Shown piece by piece: positions 33,475-42,494 of a stretch of 43,478 nt of DNA. A program made the translations under genes and the position numbers. Every line of letters starts with the position of its first letter. Position 1 is the stretch's first letter. This DNA comes from Bacteroidota bacterium (GTDB lineage Bacteria > Bacteroidota > Bacteroidia > Bacteroidales > WCHB1-69). Where the stretch lies: the NCBI GenBank assembly GCA_023392945.1, contig JAEWNB010000007.1:1-43478 (forward strand), given 5' to 3'. Below the pieces are notes generated by a model. That model was not told the DNA's origin. It did not search any database and was given only the letters and a program-made list of their open reading frames with translations.

Positions 33475-34764
33475 TTAATTTTTAATAAATTTAACGTTGC
33501 CTAACAAAACTTCGTTTTGAGGATCTATCACACGAATAAAATAAGATCCCGGAGTTAAATCATCAATATTTAATTGGGTTGAAGGACCGGTCAATTTTGT
33601 TATTCTCACAATTTGTCCATAACAATTATAAATTTCAGCATCTACGGAATGATTATGTTTTGTATTCATTTCAACAGTAATTATATTTGATGAAGGAATA
33701 GGAAATACTTTCATAGTAGCAATTTGAGCTTCCACAGAATGGATTGCATTGGGAACTTGCATTTCGAGGATAATACCATTACTTGAAACAAAAAATGCAT
33801 GTCCGTTTTGATAGGTACAAGAATTAAAAGAGAAGTTGGTATCCGTTTCTATAAGGTTAGTTTTGGCTCCTGAATTGATATTAATTTCAGCAATACCACC
33901 TTTTCCGCAAACAATAAGTTCATTATTAGACATTACAAAAATTGATTGTTCCTGTAAACCCGATTCAGCGGGAAGAGCATTATAAACAGAACTCATATTG
34001 GCATCATCAAAATTCCATACATAAACATTTCCTAATTCTGATAAGAAATATAAATTATCATTATCTTGGCTAGCAACTGCATTAATATGGCCACAGCTCG
34101 TATTAAATGAGTATAAAGTAGAAATGGTTGACAAACCATCATACAATAATAAAGAACAGTTACTTTGGGTTGATATATTTCCCCCAATGAAATAAATGTG
34201 ATTAGGGTCTTTCACCCAAACTTCCTTTGCCCGGAAATCAGGGTAAGTATGTTTCAATGAAAAAGTGCTATTATTATACTGCCAAATTTCCAAAGAATTA
34301 GTATTTCTATTTGTTCCAAAAAGTACCGTATGAGTTTCATCATATACAAATATAGATAAAGAAGAAAAATCGGAAGGCATAACTCCGGCAAATTCCCAGT
34401 TGTTATTGACATTGTCCCATCTATAAAAAGCATTGCTATCAATAGCAAAGTTAAGTGCATATACATCTCCATTGTTTTGTTGAAATCCATGAACTAATAG
34501 ACCATTACATTCACTATTTCCAAAGTCGGAAGTATAAGAACCAACATTTAAGTCAGACCAAGACTCGCTTCTGTATAGTAAACTTCTGCTATTTCCTCCG
34601 GCTATTGCAAAATCATTAAAAAGGTAAACATAAGACAATGCCCCGTTTACAGCTTGATCGGCATTACTTTCATCTTTACCAATATTCATCTTATTAAAAG
34701 TATATTTTTGACTAAAAGCCCAAGTAGAGCATAATACAAACAATATAATAATTAATTTTTTCAT
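33475..34764 (-). CDS. T9SS-secreted beta-propeller-like protein with C-terminal sorting domain
   Basis: 429 residues from the ATG at 34764 (signal peptide MKKLIIILFVLCSTWAFSQ); an ATG two codons upstream is less natural. The middle (20-340) has repeated short beta blades with Y/W..N and NNELIVCGKGGIAEI-type strands, suggesting a six- or seven-bladed propeller. From about 350 it carries a type A sorting domain: VFPIPSSNIITVEM, AEIYNCYGQIVRITKL and LTPGSYFIRVI. The domain directs export by the T9SS. The function of the propeller is unknown. A promoter box is present at 34902-34895. Confidence 0.8.
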   Translation of the reverse strand: MKKLIIILFVLCSTWAFSQKYTFNKMNIGKDESNADQAVNGALSYVYLFNDFAIAGGNSRSLLYRSESWSDLNVGSYTSDFGNSECNGLLVHGFQQNNGDVYALNFAIDSNAFYRWDNVNNNWEFAGVMPSDFSSLSIFVYDETHTVLFGTNRNTNSLEIWQYNNSTFSLKHTYPDFRAKEVWVKDPNHIYFIGGNISTQSNCSLLLYDGLSTISTLYSFNTSCGHINAVASQDNDNLYFLSELGNVYVWNFDDANMSSVYNALPAESGLQEQSIFVMSNNELIVCGKGGIAEININSGAKTNLIETDTNFSFNSCTYQNGHAFFVSSNGIILEMQVPNAIHSVEAQIATMKVFPIPSSNIITVEMNTKHNHSVDAEIYNCYGQIVRITKLTGPSTQLNIDDLTPGSYFIRVIDPQNEVLLGNVKFIKN

Positions 34765-35070
34765 ACACATAACATTTATTTTATAATAATTTGATTCATA
34801 ATAAAAAAAATAAACAAAAATCTCATCCTAGCATTTCAAAAAATAAACAATTTATAACAACAATAAAATGACAAAAGTTTGGTTTTTCCCGTGGCAAATA
34901 TATAACAATTTTTAATGTAACATCATTTGTTACGTTTTTTTTTCTTAAAAAATGTTAATTGCCTTATAATCAGTAAAATATTTTTAATTTAATCTAATTA
35001 AATCTTTAAATTGAACCAAATCCACCTCGTTTTTGTTAATTATACCAATAATATTTAAAGAAATGAAGTT
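34765..35070. other. AT-rich gap, no gene
   Basis: This 306-base divergent gap contains the minus-strand promoter box and a short GTAAC/GTTAC hairpin (34917-34921 with 34929-34933) followed by a T-run on the plus strand. I see no gene upstream of it on that strand. Nothing else is recognisable. Confidence 0.6.
34895..34902 (-). promoter_or_regulatory. -7 promoter box for the T9SS propeller gene
   Basis: TATATTTG on the minus strand, about 130 bases before the ATG at 34764. Confidence 0.45.
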
Positions 35071-35673
35071 ATGAAAAATGATTTAATAGAAGCAATAATT
35101 AAAAGGAGAAGCATTTATGGATTAAAAAATAGTTCTCCAATAAGTACCCCTGATCTTAAAGATATATTGTCAATTGTTTTAACAAATGTTCCTTCTGCCT
35201 TTAATTCACAGTCGGCGCGATTTGTGCTTTTGCTCCATGAAAGCCACAGAAAATTGTGGAATATTACAAAAGAGGTATTAAGAGCTAAATTAAGCGAGAA
35301 TAGAATGAAAGCCACCGAAGAAAAAATCGACACAGCTTTTGCATCTGGATACGGAACGATTTTATTTTTTGAAGATCAGGAAGTGATAGAAAAATTGCAG
35401 ACGCAATTTTCGGGATATGCAGATAATTTTCCGGTATGGTCTGCCCATTCAGCGGGAATGCACCAATTTGCCGTTTGGACAATGCTTGCAAATGCAGGTT
35501 TAGGGGCATCGTTGCAACACTATAATCCTTTGATTGACGATAAGGTAAAAAGTGAGTGGAATATTAACCAAAAATGGAAGCTGATTGCTCAAATGCCTTT
35601 TGGGATGCCGATTGCAGAACCCGGTAAAAAGGAAGTTAACCCGCTAGATACAAGACTGCTGGTATTTGAATAA
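35071..35673 (+). CDS. Nitroreductase-family flavoprotein
   Basis: 200 residues. The start IIKRRSIYGL is the FMN-phosphate binding R-R-S motif; NVPSAFNSQSARFVLLL is the second site; LGASLQHYNPLID and MPFGMPIAEPGKKE follow. It belongs to the short, single-domain class (YdgI/YfhC/Frm2-like) that reduces nitro compounds or quinones with NAD(P)H; the true substrate is unknown. A hairpin (35715-35742) follows the gene, shared with convergent ftcD. Confidence 0.85.
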   Translation: MKNDLIEAIIKRRSIYGLKNSSPISTPDLKDILSIVLTNVPSAFNSQSARFVLLLHESHRKLWNITKEVLRAKLSENRMKATEEKIDTAFASGYGTILFFEDQEVIEKLQTQFSGYADNFPVWSAHSAGMHQFAVWTMLANAGLGASLQHYNPLIDDKVKSEWNINQKWKLIAQMPFGMPIAEPGKKEVNPLDTRLLVFE

Positions 35674-35714
35674 TCAAAGAACAAGCCAATTTGCTTTAGC
35701 TATTGCAGCGTGAT

Positions 35715-35742
35715 GGGGAATTCCAGCGTTCCGGAATTCCTT
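35715..35742. terminator. Hairpin between convergent nitroreductase and ftcD
   Basis: A 10-bp stem (35715-35724 with 35733-35742, two G-T pairs) around an eight-base loop, with two GGAATTCC copies as arms. There is no long T-run, so its strength is uncertain. Confidence 0.45.
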
Positions 35743-35761
35743 CATATTGATCATACAAAGA

Positions 35762-37462
35762 TTATTTATCAATAGTATCTTCTACCATTTTCAGCAGTTC
35801 ACTTTCAATCTTGTCCGCTTTGTGGACATATTCACCAGCTTTAGCCACAATCTCAGTAGCAAAAGTTTTATCATCAAGTCCTGCGGCATTAATTTTCACA
35901 TTGAGGTATGCTCCCATCACAGCCGCTTTAGCACAAAGCACTCCAACACCGGCATCGGTGACTGAATTAGGATTCCCAATTTCAATCATTGCCCTGCATA
36001 GATCAAAAATATCGAAAGAGCGTTCAATGGTCATAAATGGCACTTCAATAGCATATTTAGTAGCCTCCTGAATAGCCTTTCTACGGGCAGTTTTTTCCTC
36101 TTCGTTATTTTTAGGCAATCCAAACGCATTCATTATCAAGTTAAAAGAATTAGTATCTTCATCCACCAAGCGGATCAGATCGTCTTTCATTTTTTGACCT
36201 TTTTCTGCCCAAACTGAGAATTCTTCCCAGCGGTCATCCCAGCCGGGCTTATGAGAGGAAAGGTTTGCCACCATCGTTCCCAGGGAAGCTCCAAGCACTC
36301 CCATATAGGCGGAAATAGAACCTCCACCCGGAGCAGGACTTTCGGAAGCAGTCTCATCGGCAAAGCCAATACAAGTCATATCGACCAGCTTCGGAGTTTT
36401 ATTTTCATTTTCTATCAGGTATTCAATCACTTTCTCCTGTGGGTCAAAAGGTTTCAGATCATCTAATCCCATTGATTTAATGGCGATTTTCATTTTTTCA
36501 TTTTCACTGATTCCGAGGGAGCGTTGTTGTTTCTTCAAATAAAAATCAGCAGCATCAATAAGAGTTTTCTTAGGAACTAATCCTACAATTTCGAGACCGG
36601 TAACACGAATTCCCCGATTGGCAGCCTTTTCGGTCACTTCTTCAAAAGCAATATGTAGAGGTGTCTTTTTAGTATCGGTAATATTCATCGAAACCTGAGC
36701 AATTCCATACTCTTCAATAAACCAGCCAATGGCTTTGGTCCCCATAAGAGTGCCGGGTATATTGACGGATTCCCCTTTTTCATCTTTAACAATTTTGCCG
36801 GTAACCGGATTTCCTTCGCGCATAGGACGTCCTTTTTCGCGAACATCGAATGCTATGGCATTAGCGCGGCGAGTAGAAGTAGTATTGAGGTTAAAGTTGA
36901 CAGCCAGAAGAAAGTCGCGGGCACCAATAGCAGTTGCACCACTTTTAGCAACGCTTTCGGTAAATTGTGTCGGCCCAAAATCGGGTTTCCAATCAGGAGA
37001 GGATATTCTTTCTTTCAGAGCTTCATATTCACCGTGACGGCAATTGGCCAGGTTACAGCGAATAGGATTAAATGCAGCATTTTCATAACAATAAACGGGA
37101 ATTCCCAGTTCGTCAGCCACTCTTTTAGCCAACTTGCGTGCATATTGGGCAGTTTCCTCCATAGAAATATTAGAAACCGGCACTAACGGACAAACATCAG
37201 TGGCTCCAAAACGAGGATGATCTCCATGATGGTTCCTCATATCAATCAGCTCTTGTGCTTTGGCAATTGCCTTGACAGCAGCATTAAGAACATCATCGGG
37301 AGAACCCACAAAAGTAACAACCGTTCGGTTGGTAGTTGCCCCGGGATCAACATCGAGCAATTTTACCCCTTCAGAACGCTCAATCACATCGGTAATTTGT
37401 TTAATTACCTCCATATTGCGACCTTCACTAAAATTGGGAACACATTCGATAAGCTGTTTCAT
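35762..37462 (-). CDS. ftcD: Bifunctional glutamate formiminotransferase / formiminotetrahydrofolate cyclodeaminase
   Basis: 566 residues. The N-terminal two thirds is formiminotransferase: start IECVPNFSEGRN, HHGDHPRFGATDVCPLVP, NCRHGEYEAL, and NMNITD-type sites. From about 365 a cyclodeaminase domain follows: ESPAPGGGSISAYMGVLGAS and GNPNSVTDAGVGVLCAKAA. Together they take formimino from formiminoglutamate (histidine breakdown) to 5,10-methenyl-THF and ammonia. Length and order are as in animal FTCD. hutH is 20 kb away, and no other hut gene is adjacent. A promoter box is at 37538-37531. Confidence 0.95.
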   Translation of the reverse strand: MKQLIECVPNFSEGRNMEVIKQITDVIERSEGVKLLDVDPGATTNRTVVTFVGSPDDVLNAAVKAIAKAQELIDMRNHHGDHPRFGATDVCPLVPVSNISMEETAQYARKLAKRVADELGIPVYCYENAAFNPIRCNLANCRHGEYEALKERISSPDWKPDFGPTQFTESVAKSGATAIGARDFLLAVNFNLNTTSTRRANAIAFDVREKGRPMREGNPVTGKIVKDEKGESVNIPGTLMGTKAIGWFIEEYGIAQVSMNITDTKKTPLHIAFEEVTEKAANRGIRVTGLEIVGLVPKKTLIDAADFYLKKQQRSLGISENEKMKIAIKSMGLDDLKPFDPQEKVIEYLIENENKTPKLVDMTCIGFADETASESPAPGGGSISAYMGVLGASLGTMVANLSSHKPGWDDRWEEFSVWAEKGQKMKDDLIRLVDEDTNSFNLIMNAFGLPKNNEEEKTARRKAIQEATKYAIEVPFMTIERSFDIFDLCRAMIEIGNPNSVTDAGVGVLCAKAAVMGAYLNVKINAAGLDDKTFATEIVAKAGEYVHKADKIESELLKMVEDTIDK

Positions 37463-37530
37463 ATACTATATATTTTTATTTATTGATTATTAGAATTTTA
37501 CAGCATCTACAAAAAATAAATTTGCTGCCG

Positions 37531-37538
37531 CAAAAATA
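37531..37538 (-). promoter_or_regulatory. -7 promoter box for ftcD
   Basis: TATTTTTG on the minus strand, about 68 bases before the ATG at 37462. Confidence 0.5.
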
Positions 37539-37577
37539 GAGAAACTTTTTTAAATTTTGATACTTAAAAAATTACCG

Positions 37578-37585
37578 TAATTTTG
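37578..37585 (+). promoter_or_regulatory. Promoter for the lipid kinase gene
   Basis: TAATTTTG with a -33 TTTG at 37556-37559 and an 18-base spacer; 18 bases before the ATG at 37604. It is the clearest two-box promoter in the window. Confidence 0.65.
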
Positions 37586-37603
37586 CACCTTTAAATTAAA
37601 AGG

Positions 37604-38551
37604 ATGGATTATAAAGATATTACAGCAACAGACTACACCTGGCAGGCAATTATCAATCCCAACGCTTTGTCAAAGGGAAGTTCCAAGCATTGGAAAATAA
37701 TTTCCGAGATGTTAGCCAAAGAGAATATTCGTTTCGAAGAACATAATGCCGGCACCGTGAATGCCGGAAAAGAGATTACTGAAAAGCTTTGCCGGGACGG
37801 TCATCGTCATTTTATCATTTTGGGTGGAGATGGCACTGCAAATGAAGTAATTAACGGTATTTTTTGCGCCGGAATCGAAACCCGTGAAGTTTTTGTGGTT
37901 CCTTTTCCGCTCGGCACGGGAAACGACTGGCTTCATACGCATCAATATCCGACTAATTATTTAGATATAGTATCTTATTTTAAAAAAGGGAAATTTCGTC
38001 TGCACGATGTCGGACATGTACATTCTATCGAGAACAAAGAAATAATAGCATCGCGGTATTTTATCAATATTGCCGGCTTTTGTTTTGATGCTGCCGTTAT
38101 CCAAGAGACTATAAAAGGGAAAACTCTTATACTGAAGTCATATACCTATCTCTATCAATTAGTGAAAGTTCTTTTGACCTATAAGGCTAATAAGGTGATT
38201 ATTAAAGCTCCTAATATCAAGGTAGAAGAAAAAATATTCACGATAGCAGTGGGGATTTGCCAATACAATGGCAACGGCATGAAACAAGTGCCCATGGCTA
38301 ATCCTTTTGATGGCATATTAGATGTGGTCATTATTAAAAAGATTTCTCCCTTGAAAGTAGTGATGAATGTAAAAAATCTATTTAGTGGCCAGCATATCCA
38401 TTTGAAAGAGGTGAGTGTTTATCAGACAAAAGAGCTTGAAATTGAGTCAACCCCCTATTGTCCGGGTGAAGTGGAAGGTGAAATGCTTGTTCCGGGAAAT
38501 TACAAAATAAGCATTTTGCCGCAAGCAGTGAACATTTTGTCTATTGTTTAA
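37604..38551 (+). CDS. Diacylglycerol kinase family (DagK/YegS-type) lipid kinase
   Basis: 315 residues. The nucleotide site GGDGTANEVINGI begins at residue 74, followed by FPLGTGNDW. A C-terminal beta-sandwich with AVGICQYNGNGMKQVPMANP and DGILDVVII is typical. Family members phosphorylate diacylglycerol, sphingosine-like lipids or related lipids at the membrane; the substrate is not known. It has its own promoter with recognisable -33 and -7 boxes. Confidence 0.9.
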   Translation: MDYKDITATDYTWQAIINPNALSKGSSKHWKIISEMLAKENIRFEEHNAGTVNAGKEITEKLCRDGHRHFIILGGDGTANEVINGIFCAGIETREVFVVPFPLGTGNDWLHTHQYPTNYLDIVSYFKKGKFRLHDVGHVHSIENKEIIASRYFINIAGFCFDAAVIQETIKGKTLILKSYTYLYQLVKVLLTYKANKVIIKAPNIKVEEKIFTIAVGICQYNGNGMKQVPMANPFDGILDVVIIKKISPLKVVMNVKNLFSGQHIHLKEVSVYQTKELEIESTPYCPGEVEGEMLVPGNYKISILPQAVNILSIV

Positions 38552-38605
38552 AATCAAAGTAAAAAGATTATTTCCAAAAAATATATTTTCTATTTACTGT
38601 TTTAA

Positions 38606-38613
38606 TATCTTTG
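38606..38613 (+). promoter_or_regulatory. -7 promoter box for the DAHP synthase gene
   Basis: TATCTTTG, 63 bases before the preferred ATG at 38677. A 7-bp inverted repeat (38625-38631 with 38650-38656, one G-T pair) lies in the leader. Confidence 0.45.
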
Positions 38614-38676
38614 TATCTAATTTACGTCCGGTCACAATAACTGCCTTTTCCGGGCGTTTCTGCATTGAAGAAAAAA

Positions 38677-39729
38677 ATGTCAAAAAAGATGTCTGACTCA
38701 ATTCTCATAGCGGGTCCTTGTGCTGCCGAAAGCAGAGAGCAGCTTTTGGAAACGGCTTCTCAGCTTGCTGTAAGTTTGGCAATATCAGGAAGAAAACTTG
38801 ATTATTTCCGCACCGGAGTTTGGAAGCCGAGAAGCCAACCTAAAGAGTTTAAGGGAGCAGGGAAAAAAGCATTGGATTGGCTGAAACAGGTGCAGGCAAT
38901 TTATGGATTTACTGTTTGTGTTGAAGTAGCAAAGCCAGAACATCTTGACCTCTGCGAAAAGGCAGGCATCAAAGCCGTTTGGATTGGCTCCCGGACAGTT
39001 GTCAATCCCTTTGTTGTTCAAGAGCTTGCAGATGCCGTTAGAGGACGCGACTTCACCGTGATGGTCAAAAATCCCATCATTCCCGATTTAAAATTATGGA
39101 TTGGCTCCATTGAGCGGTTTATGAATGCCGGAGTCACCAATCTACTGGCAATCCACCGCGGGTTTGCCCAACAAAATGAAAATATATTCCGCTACTCCCC
39201 TATTTGGGAAATTCCTATTGAACTTAAAGTCCACTTTCCGGAGATTCCCCTTCTGTGTGATCCCTCGCATATTGCCGGTGATAAGATCTATCTTCAACAG
39301 CTGTCACAAATTGCGCTGGATTTCGGATTCAACGGACTGATGATTGAGACCCATTGCACTCCTCAGGAAGCACTCAGCGACGCAAAACAACAAATAACAC
39401 CCGGAGAGTTGATGACTTTATTGAACTCTTTGACTTTCAAATCTTCCATTACCTCTCCCGCAGAGGATGACTTACGTAAACAACGAACTATTTTGGCCAA
39501 TCTTGATGAACAGTTAAGTCAGCTATTGGCAAAAAGAATGTCTATTGTTGACATTATTGGAAAAATAAAAAATGAGAATAACTTACCTTTGGTGCAACCT
39601 CAGCAATTTAATAAAGTGGTGAAAACCTATATCGATAATGGTCTTCGTGATGAGAATTATTCTCAATTTATCGAAAAATTTTTAGAGCTTTTGCACCAAA
39701 GCTCTATTCAAAGACAGAAAAAAGTATGA
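38677..39729 (+). CDS. DAHP synthase / chorismate mutase fusion
   Basis: About 350 residues. The N-terminal 260 residues are a KDO8P-like DAHP synthase (3-deoxy-7-phosphoheptulonate synthase): SILIAGPCAAESREQLLE, DYFRTGVWKPRSQP, AVWIGSRTVVNPF, HRGF and LLCDPSHIAGDK. The C-terminal 90 (EDDLRKQRTILANLDEQLSQ, LLAKRMSIVDIIGKIK) is an AroQ-type chorismate mutase. It catalyses the first step of aromatic amino acid synthesis and the branch to prephenate; CM fusion allows feedback control in related enzymes. The ATG at 38677 is used; 38689 is equally possible, and a TTG at 38665 extends the frame. The gene overlaps the S41 protease start by four bases (ATGA). Confidence 0.92.
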   Translation: MSKKMSDSILIAGPCAAESREQLLETASQLAVSLAISGRKLDYFRTGVWKPRSQPKEFKGAGKKALDWLKQVQAIYGFTVCVEVAKPEHLDLCEKAGIKAVWIGSRTVVNPFVVQELADAVRGRDFTVMVKNPIIPDLKLWIGSIERFMNAGVTNLLAIHRGFAQQNENIFRYSPIWEIPIELKVHFPEIPLLCDPSHIAGDKIYLQQLSQIALDFGFNGLMIETHCTPQEALSDAKQQITPGELMTLLNSLTFKSSITSPAEDDLRKQRTILANLDEQLSQLLAKRMSIVDIIGKIKNENNLPLVQPQQFNKVVKTYIDNGLRDENYSQFIEKFLELLHQSSIQRQKKV

Positions 39730-41414
39730 TTGAAGAGCAAAACCAACCGGAAGAAATGCGACCCCTGGAAAATTATGATTTTCAAGAAGATAATCAGGGA
39801 AAAGAAATTATTGAAAATGTAGAACAGAAGAAGAATGCCCGAAAAATATGGACTCCTCTTTATTTGGCCATCGCTTTCCTTTTGGGCATTGCAGTTGCAC
39901 TCTACCTGTTACCTGCAAAGCCAAGTTCGTTTTCAAATAAACAACTTCAGAAGTTTAATGAAGTTTTCCAATATATTAATATGTATTATGTGGATACCGT
40001 TGACACGGAAAAACTTTTTGAAGAGGCTATCAACGGAATGCTGCAAAGTTTAGATCCCCATTCTACTTATGTTAATGCAGTTGAGAATAAAGCCCTGATG
40101 GAATCATTAGACGGTGCGTTTGAAGGGATTGGGGTTCAGTTCAGCATTATTAATGATACCGTAATGGTGGTGGCAGTTGTTTCCGGCGGTCCGTCAGAAA
40201 AAGTAGGGCTCCGGGCAGGAGACCGTATTGTGACGGTTGATGGGAAACAATTCGCAGGCATCGGCATTCAAAATGAAGAGGTGATGAAATCCCTGCGGGG
40301 GAAAAAGAACAGTAAGGTTGATGTTGGGATTAAAAGAGAGGGTTTTAAACAAGTTTATCATTATCTGATCACACGTGATGTCATTCCTACTTATACAGTT
40401 GACGTTTCTTATATGATTGACAACAATAACGGATATATCAAGATTAACCAGTTTGGAAGCACAACGGGAGACGAGTTTGCCAATGCCTTGAAGAAGTTGA
40501 AATCTATGGGAATGAAAAAGCTGATTCTGGACTTACGGGGCAATCCCGGCGGTTATCTGGAAGCTGCAATTAGCGTGTGCGATGAATTGCTCCCGGATGG
40601 AGAAATGATTGTCTATACGGAAGGCTTACGGGTGAAAAAAAATATGATTTATGCAACCAAATACGGCAATTTTGAAAATGGAGAAGTGGTAGTACTTATT
40701 GATGATTTCAGTGCCTCTGCCAGCGAAATTGTGGCAGGTGCCGTTCAGGATAATGACCGTGGTATGGTTGTGGGTCGCCGTTCTTTCGGAAAAGGATTGG
40801 TGCAACGACAATTCGACCTCAACGACAAATCTACTGTCCGACTTACCACTTCACGTTATCATACCCCAAGTGGGCGTTGTATTCAGAAAGATTATAAAAA
40901 CGGAAGCCTTGCCTACGAAGAAGAGCTAATCAAACGGTATGAAAACGGGGAGATGGACTCTACTGAGAATATTTCTTTCGACAAATCACTGCAATATAAA
41001 ACGAAAAAGGGACGTACCGTTTACGGCGGCGGCGGCATTATGCCCGACTTTTTCGTGCCGCTTGACCGTAATGAAGAGCTCTTTGCTTTCTACCAGATTC
41101 TGAATTCCTCTTCTATCATCGAGTTTGCATTTGATTATTCTACAAAAAATCAGCAAACATTGAAGAGCAAATTTCCTAATGCCAAATCATACGTAAAAAA
41201 TATGATAATCTCCGACCAGCTTCTCGATAGACTTTTTAGTTTTTATAGTACCAAAACCGGACAACAGGTAGTGGGTCTGAATGCAGCCTCAAAGAAAGAG
41301 TTGAAAGTATGGGTTAAAGCCCTCATCGGAAGGAACTTATATCAGGACGAGGCTTTTTATCCTGTCATCAATACCACCGATAAAGCTATTCTAAAAGCAA
41401 TCGAAATAAAATAA
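39726..41414 (+). CDS. S41-family C-terminal processing protease (CtpA/Prc-like)
   Basis: 562 residues. A membrane anchor (about 38-60; WTPLYLAIAFLLGIAVALYL) is followed by a short lead region, a PDZ domain (about 125-215; GVQFSIINDTVMVVAVVSGG, AGDRIVTVDG) and the tail-specific protease core. The catalytic pair is S331 (SASASEIVAGAVQDNDRG) and K356 (FGKGLVQ), 25 apart as in Prc. A C-terminal helical domain (about 460-562) follows. It cleaves periplasmic proteins from their C-termini. The start ATG overlaps the previous gene's stop, so translation is likely coupled. Confidence 0.93.
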   Translation: MIEEQNQPEEMRPLENYDFQEDNQGKEIIENVEQKKNARKIWTPLYLAIAFLLGIAVALYLLPAKPSSFSNKQLQKFNEVFQYINMYYVDTVDTEKLFEEAINGMLQSLDPHSTYVNAVENKALMESLDGAFEGIGVQFSIINDTVMVVAVVSGGPSEKVGLRAGDRIVTVDGKQFAGIGIQNEEVMKSLRGKKNSKVDVGIKREGFKQVYHYLITRDVIPTYTVDVSYMIDNNNGYIKINQFGSTTGDEFANALKKLKSMGMKKLILDLRGNPGGYLEAAISVCDELLPDGEMIVYTEGLRVKKNMIYATKYGNFENGEVVVLIDDFSASASEIVAGAVQDNDRGMVVGRRSFGKGLVQRQFDLNDKSTVRLTTSRYHTPSGRCIQKDYKNGSLAYEEELIKRYENGEMDSTENISFDKSLQYKTKKGRTVYGGGGIMPDFFVPLDRNEELFAFYQILNSSSIIEFAFDYSTKNQQTLKSKFPNAKSYVKNMIISDQLLDRLFSFYSTKTGQQVVGLNAASKKELKVWVKALIGRNLYQDEAFYPVINTTDKAILKAIEIK

Positions 41415-41427
41415 TCACCCTGACAAA

Positions 41428-42441
41428 ATGAAAATTCTGCTAACCGGTCCCTCCGGAACAATTGGAAGTGAAGTTTTAAAACAACTTTGCCGAAATCAAG
41501 AACACCAAATCACTGTTTTTGACAAGAAAACTGCGGCCTCGGTTCGCAAATTAAAACCTTATAAAAATAAGGTCAATATTATCTATGGCGACATAAGAAA
41601 TATAAAAGATATAGATAAAGTAACCAAGAGTCAGGATGTAGTCATCCATCTTGCCGCCATCATTCCGCCCTTGTCAGTAAAAAAGCCTAAAATGGCAACC
41701 GAAGTCAATGTAAACGGAACTCATAATCTCATCTCTTCTCTTGAAAAAAATTCTCAAAAAGCCTTTCTTCTATACTCATCATCAGTCTCCATTTACGGCG
41801 ACCGAATCCAAAATCCTTTGATTAGGATCGAGGATGAAGTCTGTCCCAGCGAAGGGGATAATTACGGAAATACAAAAATAAAGGCAGAAGAAATGATCAG
41901 GCAGAGCAAACTCGACTGGACTATTTTCAGACTTTCGGCTATCATGGGTGCCAACAATCACAAGGTTTCAAAAATCATGTTTCACATGCCTCTTTGCACC
42001 AACATGGAGATCACCACACCGGAAGACACTGCCACTGCTTTTGTCAATGCTATCCATAAAAAGGAACTCCTGAACAAACAAATCTTCAATCTCGGGGGTG
42101 GAGAAAAATGTTTGATTACTTACGAAGAATTTCTCTCCCGTTCTTTTCAGCTTTTCGGATTGGGAAAAGCCGACTTTCCCGAACATTGCTTTGCTGAAAA
42201 GAATTTCCATTGCGGTTATTATGCCGACGGCGAAAAATTAGAACATATCGTCAATTTCAGAAATGATAATATTGAGACCTATTTTGAAAAAGTGCGGCAA
42301 GCTGTCCCTCCTATCCAAAAAAGATTTGCCTCGATCTTCCACAAGCCTGTAAAACGTTTCCTAACAATGCAATCCGAACCTTTAAAAGCTTATAAGAAGA
42401 AAGACACAAAGCAAATGCGGCATTTTTTCACCAATTACTAA
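41428..42441 (+). CDS. NAD(P)-dependent epimerase/dehydratase (extended SDR)
   Basis: 337 residues. Nucleotide-binding GPSGTIGSEVL is near the start, with DIRNIKDIDKV for the second site and an active-site pair Y...K in YGNTK (SSSVSIYGDRI precedes). The C-terminal half, NLGGGEKCLITYEEFLSR, is of the sugar-epimerase type. The substrate is not readable. It is 13 bases after the protease and likely in the same operon. Confidence 0.82.
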   Translation: MKILLTGPSGTIGSEVLKQLCRNQEHQITVFDKKTAASVRKLKPYKNKVNIIYGDIRNIKDIDKVTKSQDVVIHLAAIIPPLSVKKPKMATEVNVNGTHNLISSLEKNSQKAFLLYSSSVSIYGDRIQNPLIRIEDEVCPSEGDNYGNTKIKAEEMIRQSKLDWTIFRLSAIMGANNHKVSKIMFHMPLCTNMEITTPEDTATAFVNAIHKKELLNKQIFNLGGGEKCLITYEEFLSRSFQLFGLGKADFPEHCFAEKNFHCGYYADGEKLEHIVNFRNDNIETYFEKVRQAVPPIQKRFASIFHKPVKRFLTMQSEPLKAYKKKDTKQMRHFFTNY

Positions 42442-42461
42442 AGGGTAAAAAATTCATATAT

Positions 42462-42494
42462 AAAAAAATTGGAGAGTTAATTCTGCTCCTCCAA
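42462..42494 (-). terminator. Hairpin terminator of pnuC
   Basis: TTGGAG pairs with CTCCAA (42469-42474 with 42489-42494), with a T7 run on the minus strand immediately after. It contains the stop codon of pnuC. Confidence 0.6.

Noticed and set aside
34917..34941. Small hairpin plus T-run as a plus-strand terminator
   Set aside because: No plus-strand gene ends nearby, the stem is only 5 bp, and a T-run in such AT-rich DNA is common.
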